From Smallanthus sonchifolius (taxonomy: Eukaryota; Streptophyta; Magnoliopsida; Asterales; Asteraceae): 64,000 nucleotides of DNA. The notes beneath the pieces are model-generated. The model had not been told where the DNA came from and made no database searches. It was given only the letters and a program-made list of their open reading frames with translations. The translations under genes were made by a program, and so were the position numbers. The stretch lies in contig CM042035.1 in assembly GCA_023525975.1 (NCBI GenBank), positions 27,867,001-27,931,000 of the forward strand, read 5' to 3'. This document shows positions 42,988 to 54,609 of this stretch, in pieces. Position 1 is the first letter of the stretch. Every line of letters begins with the position of its first letter.

Positions 42988-45020
42988 TGTAACATCCCGA
43001 AAGTAGTAAATAAGTAAATAATAATACGATGGAGATTTAAACATCATAAAACGAAATAAGAACGGATGGGCTTGGGCTCGGCTCCAACGGGCCGAGGGAA
43101 GCCCAGGTATAAAAGGGGCAAGGCAGCCCACTAGCTCATTTCACCTTCATTTTCACCATCTTAGAGAGAGAAAGGGAGCTCGGGTCTAGAGAGAGAAAGT
43201 CGACGGATCGTCACGAGATTAGAGGAGCACGCTACAGCTGAGCTCGTGAGCAAAACCTCCGAATCAGAACTTCAATCCAGGTAATGATTCGACCATAATC
43301 TGAGTTTTTGTTCATTTTGGGGTTTCTCGAGTTTTAGCAAAATAGATGATGTTTTTACGGATGAAACTTGATAATAAGCTTAGAAATAGCATCTAGAATG
43401 AAAACCGCACGTTTTGATCAAAGAAAATTGTAAGATTGGCATGATCGGGTTTGCATGCAAGAACTTCATATTTTTGGTCCATGAACCAGGTACTGCGTAC
43501 TTAACAAGTGCGCAGGAAGGAATTCTTGCAAACTTACCAAGTACGCAGGAGGAAGTCCCTGCGTACTTACCAAGTACGCACGAGGAAGACTCCTGCGCAC
43601 TTGCCAAGTGCGCATGAGCAAGTCCCTGCGCACTTACTAAGTGCGCAGGCAGCAGACAGCAGGCAACAGGTTGGTTAAGTAAAGTCAATAAGTTTAGAAT
43701 GATTAAACCATTAGAGTCGGGGTTGGGTCTAATGTGTATTTAAATACCTAATCCAGATCGGAAGTGACGCTGTTGGACCTTTGTTTAAGACAACCTAGAG
43801 TAGCTCATCAGGTGAGTTCTATGTGGCCCCTTCTAAGTTATGTGCAAATGATTTATAAATATTTTGGGGCTGAAGTGTATACACTAAATGAATAAAAGAA
43901 ATGAATGTCAATGTGATCATACGTGATATATTAAGGTATATGTGTAGATACATATGAAAGTGAATTATGAATTATGAACAAAGAACGACACGTATGTTTA
44001 TAAAGAATGAATGAAAGAAAGGTATAACGTAAATAAATGAAATCTTGCTTTATAAATATATATTGCATGCTATGAATGTAAGTATACGTGATGGACGGAA
44101 ACGAAGCTAACGACTACTACGGTAGACGGACAACCACTTGACTATTATGCAGCTAGGGAAGGAAGTCTAGAAAGGTAGACTAAATAAAGGCCACTACGGT
44201 GGAGTAAGTCGCTAAATCAATATTCGGCTGTATAATTAGTTCAAGTGGGAAACGGATGCCTTATGGCAGACGGGCGAATATGACGGACTACGACGGTAGG
44301 ACGGTTAAGGCGGACGGCCGAAGGTTGGCCGGACGGAAAAGTTAAGGCGGACGGTTTCTAGGACCGAACGAGTAAAAGGGCTACGACGGTAGCTTAAGGG
44401 CGTATGTCTTTGTGACATACGCAGTAAAAGACGGGTTGATCACCCTTATGTGTATGACCATTAAATGGTAAAGAAAGTAAAGGTGAATGCATATCTATGT
44501 AATCACATAAGAATGTTAAAGAAAGTAAAGGTGAATGCATATCTATGTAATCACGTAAGAATGTTAAGGAAAGAATGTTAAGAAAAGTAAAGTAAAAGGG
44601 TGAATGCATATATATATATGCAATCACAATAATAATAAAGAAAAGAAAGAGGAAAGAAAAGCAAAAGCTATGAATACGTATTTATATGAATGACTTTATA
44701 ATAATGCATACTTATAAAGTAAAGAAAGGAATGTTTATATCTAATCGCATTAAACTAGAACTCACCAGCGTTAGCTGACTTTTAGTATACATTTCAGGTA
44801 AAGGAAGAAAAGGTCGTGCGATGGCGTGAAGGTTACCCGGCACAAGACTGACATCCCACTTTTGTTTGTTAAGAAGATGTTGTGTTTTTTTTAATTGTTA
44901 AGACTTCCACTGTTATGTAATGTAATTGAATGATGAATGTTTTTAATTTAAGTTCAGTATTTATGACTATGTTTATGAGTAAATCCAACAAGTGAGGTTA
45001 CCCGGTTTTGGGGCCTTACA
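42988..45020 (+). repeat. 3' LTR of C
   Basis: Same length as the 5' LTR. It keeps all five hairpin units (43494-43647), including the complete fifth unit TGCGCACTT/AAGTGCGCA. Confidence 0.95.
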
Positions 45021-45425
45021 GTTTGACAATTATGCTTCTTCGGCTTCTAGGGTTTTAATCTGAGTGGTTAACCTATTCCAACCGTGCCATAGCTATGTGT
45101 TACCTGAAAAACATACTTGAAAATATCAACACAAAGGTTGGTGAGTTCACAGGTTTGATTGTTGCAATGTAAAGTCGTTTTCCTTGAAAGCATTGTTAGT
45201 GTGTTCATGGCCATAATATAGAACCGTTTTCCTTGAAAACATGTGCTGACTTCATAGTCATAAAGCTAGTAGTTTTCCCAACAAAACATGTGACGACATC
45301 GTAGTAAAAAAATGAGTCGTTTTCCCAATGAAAACATGTGATGACATCGTAGTCATAAAATGAGTTGTTTTTCCTGAAAACATTGGTACGTGTACATGGC
45401 CATAATATGAAACTGTTTTCCTTGA
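45021..45425 (-). repeat. Right LTR of A, piece 2
   Basis: Continues the match to 28262-28670. Contains units 1-5 of the GTTTTC/GAAAAC array. The sixth unit is split by element B exactly at its loop (GTTTTC at 45414-45420 region, then cttga). Confidence 0.92.
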
Positions 45426-45862
45426 TGTAACATCCATGATTTTCCAGCCAATTTTTTATTTCATTTCACAATCCATTTCAATTCCGTACCGGTTCTACAC
45501 AATATGTCACGTTAATTACCATCTTAACACGTATCAATCTAAGGTTCCAACTTTGCAATAACATATTATTCTCTATGATATATATATGTAACACATAAAT
45601 ACATATTTAATATATATATATATATATATATTCATTTTTTTTTGGTTTCAATACATAAAACATTTATACAAACCTTGTAATCTTATAAAAGGAAAAAAAA
45701 AGAGAAACCTTTTTTTTTATCTTTATGACTAAACTAATAATATTTAAACTTTTATAAAAAGTTATAGAATACCTTTTTATAAATAATTAAGATCAAGTTT
45801 TAAAACAAAAGTCAATTTACCTATACATATATATATATATATGTATATACATATAAGTATTT

Positions 45863-46093
45863 ATGCATAATTTAGACAATTGGTTTTTGAACTCTTTGAG
45901 CACTTGGACTCCCAATTTGAACCTCCATTCTTACTTTGAACCATGGAACCCAAGATCAACACACACTTTGACCAGGAAAAGTCAAACCCGCGTCAATCTC
46001 TCCAATTACCTTCAAATCCGGGATTCAAATCCTTCCAAACTAATTTCTAACCCGCTTGTGATTCGTTTGGAAAGTAGAATAGCAGCCAATTAA
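45863..46093 (+). other. Leader ORF in 5' LTR of B (76 codons)
   Basis: Lies between the TATA box and the donor, sense strand, starting MHNLDNWFLNSLSTWTPN. The copy in the 3' LTR (52263-52493) is open too, with three amino-acid differences. Asn/Ser/Pro-rich with no known domain. It could be a leader peptide or a chance frame. Confidence 0.35.
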
Positions 46094-46342
46094 TTGAGAT
46101 ATCTAGTTTTAAGACCCAAAATGATAGCTTCGGTCGAGGGTTTCAATCCCGCTAATCAGGCTACAAGTGCCCACAAATTTCGTTCCATTTACAGCTGTGA
46201 AGCGCGTAGTGCATCCCTCTTTATGTACTAGCAAAATCACCTCGAAACTGTATCTTATTCCCCGTTCTTTTTCCCCCGTCGCGATCAGTTTTGGAGCATC
46301 GTGGTTCGATTACCTTTGCTGGGTACACGAGAGCAACTCCAG

Positions 46343-48006
46343 GTAATACTTCTTTCCCCATTTACGCACCTTTTCTGGTCTTGAGATCCATGTATTCGAA
46401 TTAAGGTTTTGAAAAGGGGGGACCTTGTTACGTCTGGGATGTGTAAAGAAGAAGGCATCATGTCCCCGTTGCTTTATAAAATCTTAATGTCCTAATCATT
46501 TAGCAAACTTATGCCTTAGACCAACCGGTTAGAGCCTTAACCTTCTAGGCGCAAGGTCTTGGGTTCTAAACCCGGTATGCCTTGTTGCTGTTTTTCTTTT
46601 TGTTGTTTTCCTGATTTGCCATATTCATACACACATACACCCAGATGTATATACATATATAAACACATTTATTCTTATAGAGATAAGAAGGTTTGAATTT
46701 CATATTTATAACTATAACAAAACACTTGCAAATAATTTTGGCATCGATTTTATAAACTTTTATTGTTATAATTCTTTTAAGTAAAAAGCATATTTTCTAA
46801 AAAGCGTTTTAATTATCACGAACAACATATGAGCTTTATTTCTAAGTGTATATTATTTCGTTTATTATCAATATGTATTTCTAGAACATGACAAACATTG
46901 TTATTTTAAAGTTATAAAAATATTAAAACATCATAAGCTTTATTAAATGAAAAGGGTTATATAAAAATATTTAAACGTTTAAAAACGATGTAACCTGTAA
47001 CATATTTTATTTATGATACGATCTTATTAGTGTTACTAATATTATAAATTTTAAATAATCATTTTATTAGTATATTTATCATACTATTATTACTTTTACA
47101 AATAATATAGCAATTATATGATTCCTTAAGTAATTAATCTCACTAGTGGGATTTTCATAAACAGTAAACATTACAATTCGAATAACTAATTCCGTCATTT
47201 CAAATGATATCTATATAAATATTATTTTTCAAAATGATAACCATTTTAAAAGCCTAATTTTAAGCACCTTCAACAGTGTCTTAAATATATAAGTATTGTA
47301 GTTATTATATCAATATCTTTTTACAAATGACACTAATTTTTGACACCTAAATCACTTTTATAAATACAAACGTCATTTATAAACTCTATTCGTATTCCCG
47401 ATCACTCGTCCGTTCTAACATCCTAAAATTTCAAATCGTTCCTTTGTGGTTTTCTTTAACCGTTTCTACATTATAATAACATATTTTATTTAACTTAGGG
47501 CATTCTAAATTCTTGTTGCTACAAGTTACAAGCTCGACCCTCTATTTATTCAAGATGAGTATTTCATAGCCCCTTTTACTCTTTTACACTTTTGGGGTGA
47601 AACATGAACTCTATCAAATTACATGTTTACATTTACACAAACAACACAAATACAAATCCTATTTACATTCATGTGTGCAATTTGAGCTTTATGCCCGAGT
47701 GCTATGTGTGCTAACTTTTGTGAACACTTATGTGCAATCATTAACTATTCAAGCCGACGGTTTTCAATGATAGATCTATTGAGTCTGACAAACCCACCCA
47801 GGTAGGGTGATTGATACCGACAACACAATTTTTGCATGCTAGTTACAAAGGTTTGATTGTACTTGGTTACACAATAACTGCTCCCCATAAATGCCTTATT
47901 TATCATGTTATGTAAGGATTTGTTTTTCAAACTATATGTTATCTATATACAAACCTGTGTTATACTCACCAACTTTTTAGTTGACTTTATTTTATTCATG
48001 TTTCAG
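46343..48006 (+). other. Predicted leader intron of B, 1664 nt
   Basis: Donor CAACTCCAG|GTAATAC; TTGAC branch-like motif; acceptor TTCATGTTTCAG|GTCC, 228 bp before the LTR end. The 3' LTR has the same pair at 52743-54406. Inference only. Confidence 0.5.
46517..46572 (+). other. tRNA-like A-box and B-box pair in LTR B
   Basis: TAGACCAACCGG (46517-46528) fits the Pol III A-box consensus TRGCNNAGYNGG at 10 of 12 positions. GGTTCTAAACC (46562-46572) fits the B-box GGTTCGANTCC at 9 of 11. The spacing, 33 bp, is normal for a tRNA-derived promoter. It sits 174 nt after the predicted donor. No full tRNA cloverleaf was built. Confidence 0.45.
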
Positions 48007-48237
48007 GTCCTAATATGTGAGATTGATCAAGATGTGCTACATATAGGCTTGGACTTAGTTAAAATAAATAAAGAACTTATGTATTTCAATTATGTTTCTT
48101 TTCTTGGAATTGGTTATGTTTGAATGTTTGTAATGAAATTTGACAATTAATATATTTCAATTTAGTCAACCTTGTGCTTATGAACAGTCTACATGTCCCG
48201 CCCCGATGTTTCCGCCGTCGGTTGGGGTGTGACAGAT

Positions 48238-48250
48238 TGGTATCAGAGCC
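48238..48250 (+). other. Primer binding site of B (tRNA-Met type)
   Basis: TGGTATCAGAGCC three bases after the 5' LTR end, in plus orientation. Confidence 0.92.
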
Positions 48251-49013
48251 TTGGTTATAGGGAATTAGGTTATTAGACACTCTTGACCTAGACTATAACC
48301 TTAGGGCACCCATACTATACCATGCTACTACATGCTATATGATTATTTCTTATGTGAATATTTTTACATGTTATACTAAATAATTACATCATATGATACA
48401 ATACTTAATAGTTCATGTGTCACACTACTTGATAACTCTTGTGCTTACATTCATTACTATCTACATGCTACCTATGTGTTTCATTAAGTGCTATCCTAAG
48501 TTTTAAACACACACACATACACACCAAATTCTCCGTACACCTTTGAACTCACACAAATGATACCATCACCTCTTATGAACAAAGACTTAAACCATTGGGC
48601 CTAATATCCATTAACAATAAACTGAGAAGCCCACTTACCCTCCAAGAAGAAGAAGCCCGCTGCAATAAATAAACCTCACTTTCGGGCCTTAAAGCCCAGT
48701 ACACAAAAATTCTCATCATGACCATGAGCCCAACAATAGTGTTATTAATATACGATGGCTGGAAGAGTGTGTAGGCCCATGAGGGATTCTGACTAAGGAA
48801 AGACAGGGTACTTAAGTGTGTCCTAGTGACCCACCCCTCTTTCCTGGGAATTCTCCTCAGGGATGCATTACTTATAGGTCAAGTGTATTTCTAAAATACT
48901 ATTGTGAAGACTCGGTGTTATGACTAGTCAAACTCTAAACCTATGAGAACTCCTATATTTAACACTCGGTATTTCATTATCACTTACAACCTTTTCATTG
49001 TTTTCTGCTAGAC

Positions 49014-49610
49014 ATGGACTCCTACTCTCCTTCCTCCCCAGTTTACCGTCCTGGAGCAGAGTCTGATTGGGAAGAAGACATCGGGGCACCCGTGTATCGG
49101 TCACCAACACCCCCAGTTGTTAGACCAAGGTTTGATGTAAGGGCAGATTGGATTAGGAACACCGGCCCAAGACTTTGAACATCTGGATCACCCTCACGCA
49201 GAAACCCGTATCAGACACCCCATCTCCACAATCAGTCACCACCCCCACTAAGAGACCCATATCTAATGCCCGACCCGTACCATCCTAACCCTTGGGTGAG
49301 GCATGCCATGGCACCCACTAGTGCTATGGGAATTCCAACCAATGACATCCACCAATATGTAAGAACCTCAGAATTTGAGAGGCAAAGGATTGAGCAGGGA
49401 GTAATGCACGACTTGCAGAGACAAAGAATGGATAGCCTAGCAAACCAATTAGGGTACCAAAAGGAGTTAATCTCCATTCTCGAAAAAGAAGTACTGGAGA
49501 ATCGCACGGAAACAGCTAGAGCTAAAACCAGATCGGTTACCCGAGTGACCATAGCGGTGCTCGTCTTGGTGATTATCTTCCTTCTAGTGGAAAGCTACCA
49601 GAGACGTTAA
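49014..49610 (+). pseudogene. Small ORF of element B: Pro/Ser-rich, charged helix, membrane-anchor tail; one stop
   Basis: The ATG at 49014 follows a pyrimidine-rich TTTTCTGCTAG, a possible splice acceptor. The frame runs 54 codons (Ser/Pro/Asp-rich, SDWEEDIGAPVYRSPTPP) to a TGA at 49176-49178. It then continues in the same frame, open, to 49610. After the stop: Pro/Asn/His-rich about 45 codons, then a charged helical stretch with heptad-like spacing (EFERQRIEQGVMHDLQRQRM and KELISILEKEVLENR), then a hydrophobic run VTIAVLVLVIIFLLV and a basic end ESYQRR. That is the shape of a tail-anchored coiled-coil protein. A downstream ATG at 49266 would give 114 residues with both helix and anchor. No Gag, zinc knuckle or pol domain. 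The TGA could come from CGA by deamination. Function unknown. Confidence 0.7.
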
Positions 49611-51797
49611 CAAAAATTTTTATTTATTGTCTTTAAATTTTCAGTTTGAGAACCATTTCCTTATGTTTTGAGTAATGTTTAAAATTTCAGTATCTAATAA
49701 ATTTTATATATTTCAACTCTAAAGTTATTATTCATTGATGTGACACGTTGAGTGTGAATTACACCCATCATATTTTCATCAAAATTTTCCAAGTATCACC
49801 GTATTCATTCAACACGATTTAGTACACTATCGGCAATTTCCTTCGTAAACAAATCATCCTATTAGATTTAAACAATCTCGTTATTTTGTTCAAACCAAAC
49901 GTTTATCTGACTTTTTGAGAGTATCAGAAATATGAATTTTCCATAAACCTTTTCACTTTGTAAGGGAACTTAATACAACCTATTTTATAAAAATAGCATT
50001 TCAAATTGATGAATAATTATGAGTTTTCTCGTTAAGGTAATTATTTCTAAACCTTGACTAAATTAAAATACAGCTATTTGTTTAACCAATAATTTCTCTA
50101 AAAAAAAAAAAAAATCCTCCTTATAATAATTGAAAATTTTAATAAAAAAGTTTTTTCCAATAAATTGTCCATTTATTTAGATTATTTAACTCAATAGTTC
50201 ACTACTTTATATATCTACAAACAAGAACAATTCATAATTTCCTAATTTCAAACAAAGATCAGTTATTTGTAAACACATTACTCAGAATAATTTTAGAACC
50301 TCCTCGTTACCTTGCACCTCGATAATGTATGAATTTATTTGCCACTTCAAGGGACGACCCGTTTCGCATAGACGTTAACCATTCTCACATATCTCAACGA
50401 GATTTAAAGAGCTAGAACCTAACTACCACATTTTACATGAATGCCAAACAACACGCTTCCCCACAACCCCTAACCACATACAAAACTCGTCAGTATACGT
50501 CACACACGGACATTCAATAACTTACGTATGCACATTCACAAGATACACAACACGATCACATAACACACGAAACTTGTTCATTTGCAATACGCACGCTACC
50601 AGATTGAACACATAGTACATGAAACTTTGTTATTTGCAATATACATGATACCTAACAATTGGTTGTTTGATACGCAATACTTGATTGACCACATTGAACG
50701 TGAAACATATTTGGTTACAAAGTACATGATACTACATTACCTACATTACACATGAAAGCCTATTGATTTACAAATACATGATGCTAAGTTGTTCATGTTA
50801 CACATGAAGCCTATTTGATTACAAGCTACATGACAGAAGATCATACATGAGACTTGTGTGTTTACACTATACACGAAACTAAGTTGCTTACAATTGTTGC
50901 AATTGATTGATTACATTATACACAAAGAATAATCATACACTTGTTTACCAAGGTTGAAAACCATAACACATTGAAGCTACTCGGGGTTTGACGTATTCTT
51001 GTTCAGACACGAGAAAGCTGTAACACATTAAAACAACTCGGTGTTTGACGTATTCTTGTTCAAACATGAGTAAACTATGAAACTTTAAGTTATACTACCT
51101 TATTACTCTTTAGTTGCTAACTGACATGCCTACTTAAGGACATAGTTACTTTTAGCAACTCATATCTGAAAGCAATATACATAAACTAAGTGAATTTATG
51201 CCTCCTTTTGTCCCGCACACAACGGAAGGGTCTATACGGACCATGCGATGATTTGAGTAATTACGGGTGCACACGGAATTATAAAAATCAGCACATGGAA
51301 AAGATAGCGAATTTCATCGTGTGTTGTAACCTAAAACCTATCGTGATAAATAACAACGAAACTAATATGATATGACCAGGGCATGGTGGATACGCCGATG
51401 GTACTTTCTATATATAAGTGCTCTATCATATTATCAAGAGTAGCGTTGTTCGTGTCACGTGAATTTTTGACCTAGACAATGTTTGTGAAACCTCTTGACC
51501 TGTAACGTATCTTGAACATATTAGACTACATCTTAAACAAACCCGGATCGTCAAGTTCCCATCAAATCCATCCCAAGTAACACATTTCACCTTTAGATTC
51601 TTCGACAGATCCCTCCTTAACTCTCTTGAAACTAAAATCCACTGACATCATTCATACTTAACTTGAGTTTTAGATCTAAGTCTTGTTATCTATCATACTT
51701 CTCAAACCGACAATCAAAACTCAAACTCACTTCCTTCCTGATTTAGTAGTCTCCAATAGTTAAATTTCGGGACGAAATTCCCTTAACATGGGGAGAC
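49611..51797 (+). other. Internal region of B after the ORF
   Basis: No coding motif. 50560-50940 has degenerate repeats built on TACATGA and TTTGATTACA. 50964-51079 has a 58-bp tandem duplication around TTTGACGTATTCTTGTTCA. The polypurine tract lies at about 51770-51797. Confidence 0.7.
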
Positions 51798-52198
51798 TGT
51801 AACATCCATGATTTTCCGGCCAAATTTTTATTTCATTTCACAATCCATTTCAATTCCGTACCGGTTCAACACAATATGTCACGTTAATTACCATCTTAAC
51901 ACGTATCAATCTAAGGTTCCAACTTTGAAATAACATATTATTCTCTATGATATATATATGTAACACATAAATACATATTTAATATATATATATATATATA
52001 TATATTCATTTTTTTTTTGTTTCAATACATAAAACATTTATACAAACCTTGTAATCTTATAAAAGGAAAAAAAAAAAGAGAAACCTTTTTTTTTATCTTT
52101 ATGACTAAACTAATAATATTTAAACTTTTATAAAAAGTTATAGAATACCTTTTTATAAATAATTAAGATCAAGTTTTAAAACAAAAGTCAATTTACCT

Positions 52199-52249
<51 letters not shown>

Positions 52250-54609
52250 CATATAAGTATTTATGCATAATTTAGACAATTGGTTTTTGAACTCTTTGAG
52301 CACTTGGACTCCCAATTTGAACCTCCATTCTTACTTTGAACCATGGAACCCAAGATCAACACACACTTTGCCCAGGAAAAGTCAAACCCACGTCAATCTC
52401 TCCAATTACCTTCAAATCCGGGATTCAAATCCTTCCAAACTAATTTCTAACCCGCTTGTGATTCGTTTGGAAAGTAGAAAAGCAGCCAATTAATTGAGAT
52501 ATCGAGTTTTAAGACCCAAAATGGGAGCTTCGGTCGAGGGTTTCAATCCCGCTAATCAGGCTGCAAGTGCCCACAAATTTCGTTCCCTTTACAGCTGTGA
52601 AGCGCGTATTGCATCCCTCTTTATGTACTAGCAAAATCACGTCGAAACTGTCCTCTTATTCCCCGTTCTTTTCCCCCGTCGCGATCAGTTTTGGAGCATC
52701 GTGGTTCGATTACGTTTGCTGGGTACACGAGAGCAACTCCAGGTAATACTTCTTTCCCCATTTACGCACCTTTTCTGGTCTTGAGATCCATGTATTCGAA
52801 TTAAGGTTTTGAAAAGGGGGGACCTTGTTACGTCTGGGATGTGTAAAGAAGAAGGCATCATGTCCCCGTTGCTTTATAAAATCTTAATGTCCTAATCATT
52901 TAGCAAACTTATGCCTTAGACCAACCGGTTAGAGCCTTAACCTTCTAGGCACAAGGTCTTGGGTTCTAAACCCGGTATGCCTTGTTGCTGTTTTTCTTTT
53001 TATTGTTTTCCTGATTTGCCATATTCATACACACATACACCCAGATGTATATACATATATAAACACATTTATTCTTATAGAGATAAGAAGGTTTGAATTT
53101 CATATTTATAACTATAACAAAACACTTGCAAATAATTTTGGCATCGATTTTATAAACTTTTATTGTTATAATTCTTTTAAGTAAAAAGCATATTTTCTAA
53201 AAAGCGTTTTAATTATCACGAACAACATATGAGCTTTATTTCTAAGTGTATATTATTTCGTTTATTATCAATATGTATTTCTAGAACATGACAAACATTG
53301 TTATTTTAAAGTTATAAAAATATTAAAACATCATAAGCTTTATTAAATGAAAAGGGTTATATAAAAATATTTAAACGTTTAAAAACGATGTAACCTGTAA
53401 CATATTTTATTTATGATACGATCTTATTAGTGTTACTAATATTATAAATTTTAAATAATCATTTTATTAGTATATTTATCATACTATTATTACTTTTACA
53501 AATAATATAGCAATTATATGATTCCTTAAGTAATTAATCTCACTAGTGGGATTTTCATAAACAGTAAACATTACAATTCGAATAACTAATTCCGTCATTT
53601 CAAATGATATCTATATAAATATTATTTTTCAAAATGATAACCATTTTAAAAGCCTAATTTTAAGCACCTTCAACAGTGTCTTAAATATATAAGTATTGTA
53701 GTTATTATATCAATATCTTTTTACAAATGACACTCATTTTTGACACCTAAATCACTTTTATAAATACAAACGTCATTTATAAACTCTATTCGTATTCCCG
53801 ATCACTCGTCCGTTCTAACATCCTAAAATTCCAAATCGTTCCTTTGTGGTTTTCTTTTACCGTTTCTACATTATAATAACATATTTTATTTAACTTAGGG
53901 CATTCTAAATTCTTGTTGCTACAAGTTACAAGCTCGACCCTCTATTTATTCAAGGTGAGTATTTCATAGCCCCTTTTACTCTTTTACACTTTTGGGGTGA
54001 AACATGAACTCTATCAAATTACATGTTTACATTTACACAAACAACACAAATAGAAATCCTATTTACATTCATGTGTGCAATTTGAGCTTTATGCCCGAGT
54101 GCTATGTGTGCTAACTTTTGTGAACACTTATGTGCAATCATTAACTATTCAAGCCGACGGTTTTCAATGATAGATCTATTGAGTCTGACAAACCCACCCA
54201 GGTAGGGTGATTGATACCGACAACACAATTTTTGCATGCTAGTTACAAAGGTTTGATTGTAATTGGTTACACAATAGCTGCTCCCCATAAATGCCTTATT
54301 TATCATGTTATGTAAGGATTTGTTTTTCAAACTATATGTTATCTATATACAAACCTGTGTTATACTCACCAACTTTTTAGTTGACTTTATTTTATTCATG
54401 TTTCAGGTCCTAATATTATAGGCTTGGACTTAGTTAAAATAAATAAAGAACTTATGTATTTCAATTATGTTTCTTTTCTTGGAATTGGTTATGTTTGAAT
54501 GTTTGTAATGAAATTTGACAATTAATATATTTCAATTTAGTCAACCTTGTGCTTATGAACAGTCTACATGTCCCGCCCCGACGTTTCCGCCGTCGGTTGG
54601 GGTGTAACA
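51798..54609 (+). repeat. 3' LTR of B
   Basis: Matches 45426-48234. It differs by a longer TA run (about 52202-52242), a few substitutions and loss of 25 bp after the acceptor (GTCCTAATA then TTATAGGC). Confidence 0.93.

Larger units (their letters stand above)
35995..45020 (+). mobile_element. Tekay/Del-type Gypsy chromovirus C, nearly complete, 9,026 bp
   Basis: Two LTRs of 2,033 bp each (35995-38027 and 42988-45020) that differ by about 33 substitutions and no indels by eye. Target duplication gtttg at 35990-35994 and 45021-45025. Primer site TGGTATCAGAGC at 38031. The polypurine tract AAGGAGGGTAGA ends just before 42988. gag-pol runs 38382-42948 with a C-terminal chromodomain, as in the Tekay clade. 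It is the youngest-looking full-length element here, but its coding region carries two frameshifts, two stops and a lost protease aspartate, so it is not autonomous. Confidence 0.95.
45426..48234 (+). repeat. 5' LTR of B
   Basis: TATAAAAGG at 45684, leader ORF 45863-46093, donor CTCCAG|GTAATA at 46343, tRNA-like boxes at 46517-46572, acceptor TTCATGTTTCAG ending at 48006. It keeps a 25-bp block after the acceptor that the 3' LTR has lost. Confidence 0.93.
45426..54609 (+). mobile_element. Non-autonomous LTR element B with one small ORF, 9,184 bp
   Basis: LTRs 45426-48234 (2,809 bp) and 51798-54609 (2,812 bp), TGTAACATCCATG to GGGTGTGACA/GGGTGTAACA, highly similar by eye. Target duplication cttga at 45421-45425 and 54610-54614. 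Primer site TGGTATCAGAGCC at 48238. The polypurine region GGGACGAAATTC then ACATGGGGAGAC precedes the right LTR. The internal 3.56 kb has no gag-pol. It holds a 198-codon frame (49014-49610) broken by one stop, and otherwise AT-rich degenerate repeats. Confidence 0.93.

Noticed and set aside
46517..46572. A functional tRNA gene
   Set aside because: Only box motifs match; no 7-bp acceptor stem or anticodon arm of normal form could be drawn, so it is reported as tRNA-like only.
47745..48280. Short frames near the end of LTR B on both strands
   Set aside because: They span the predicted acceptor and LTR end; the 25-bp deletion in the other LTR breaks them.
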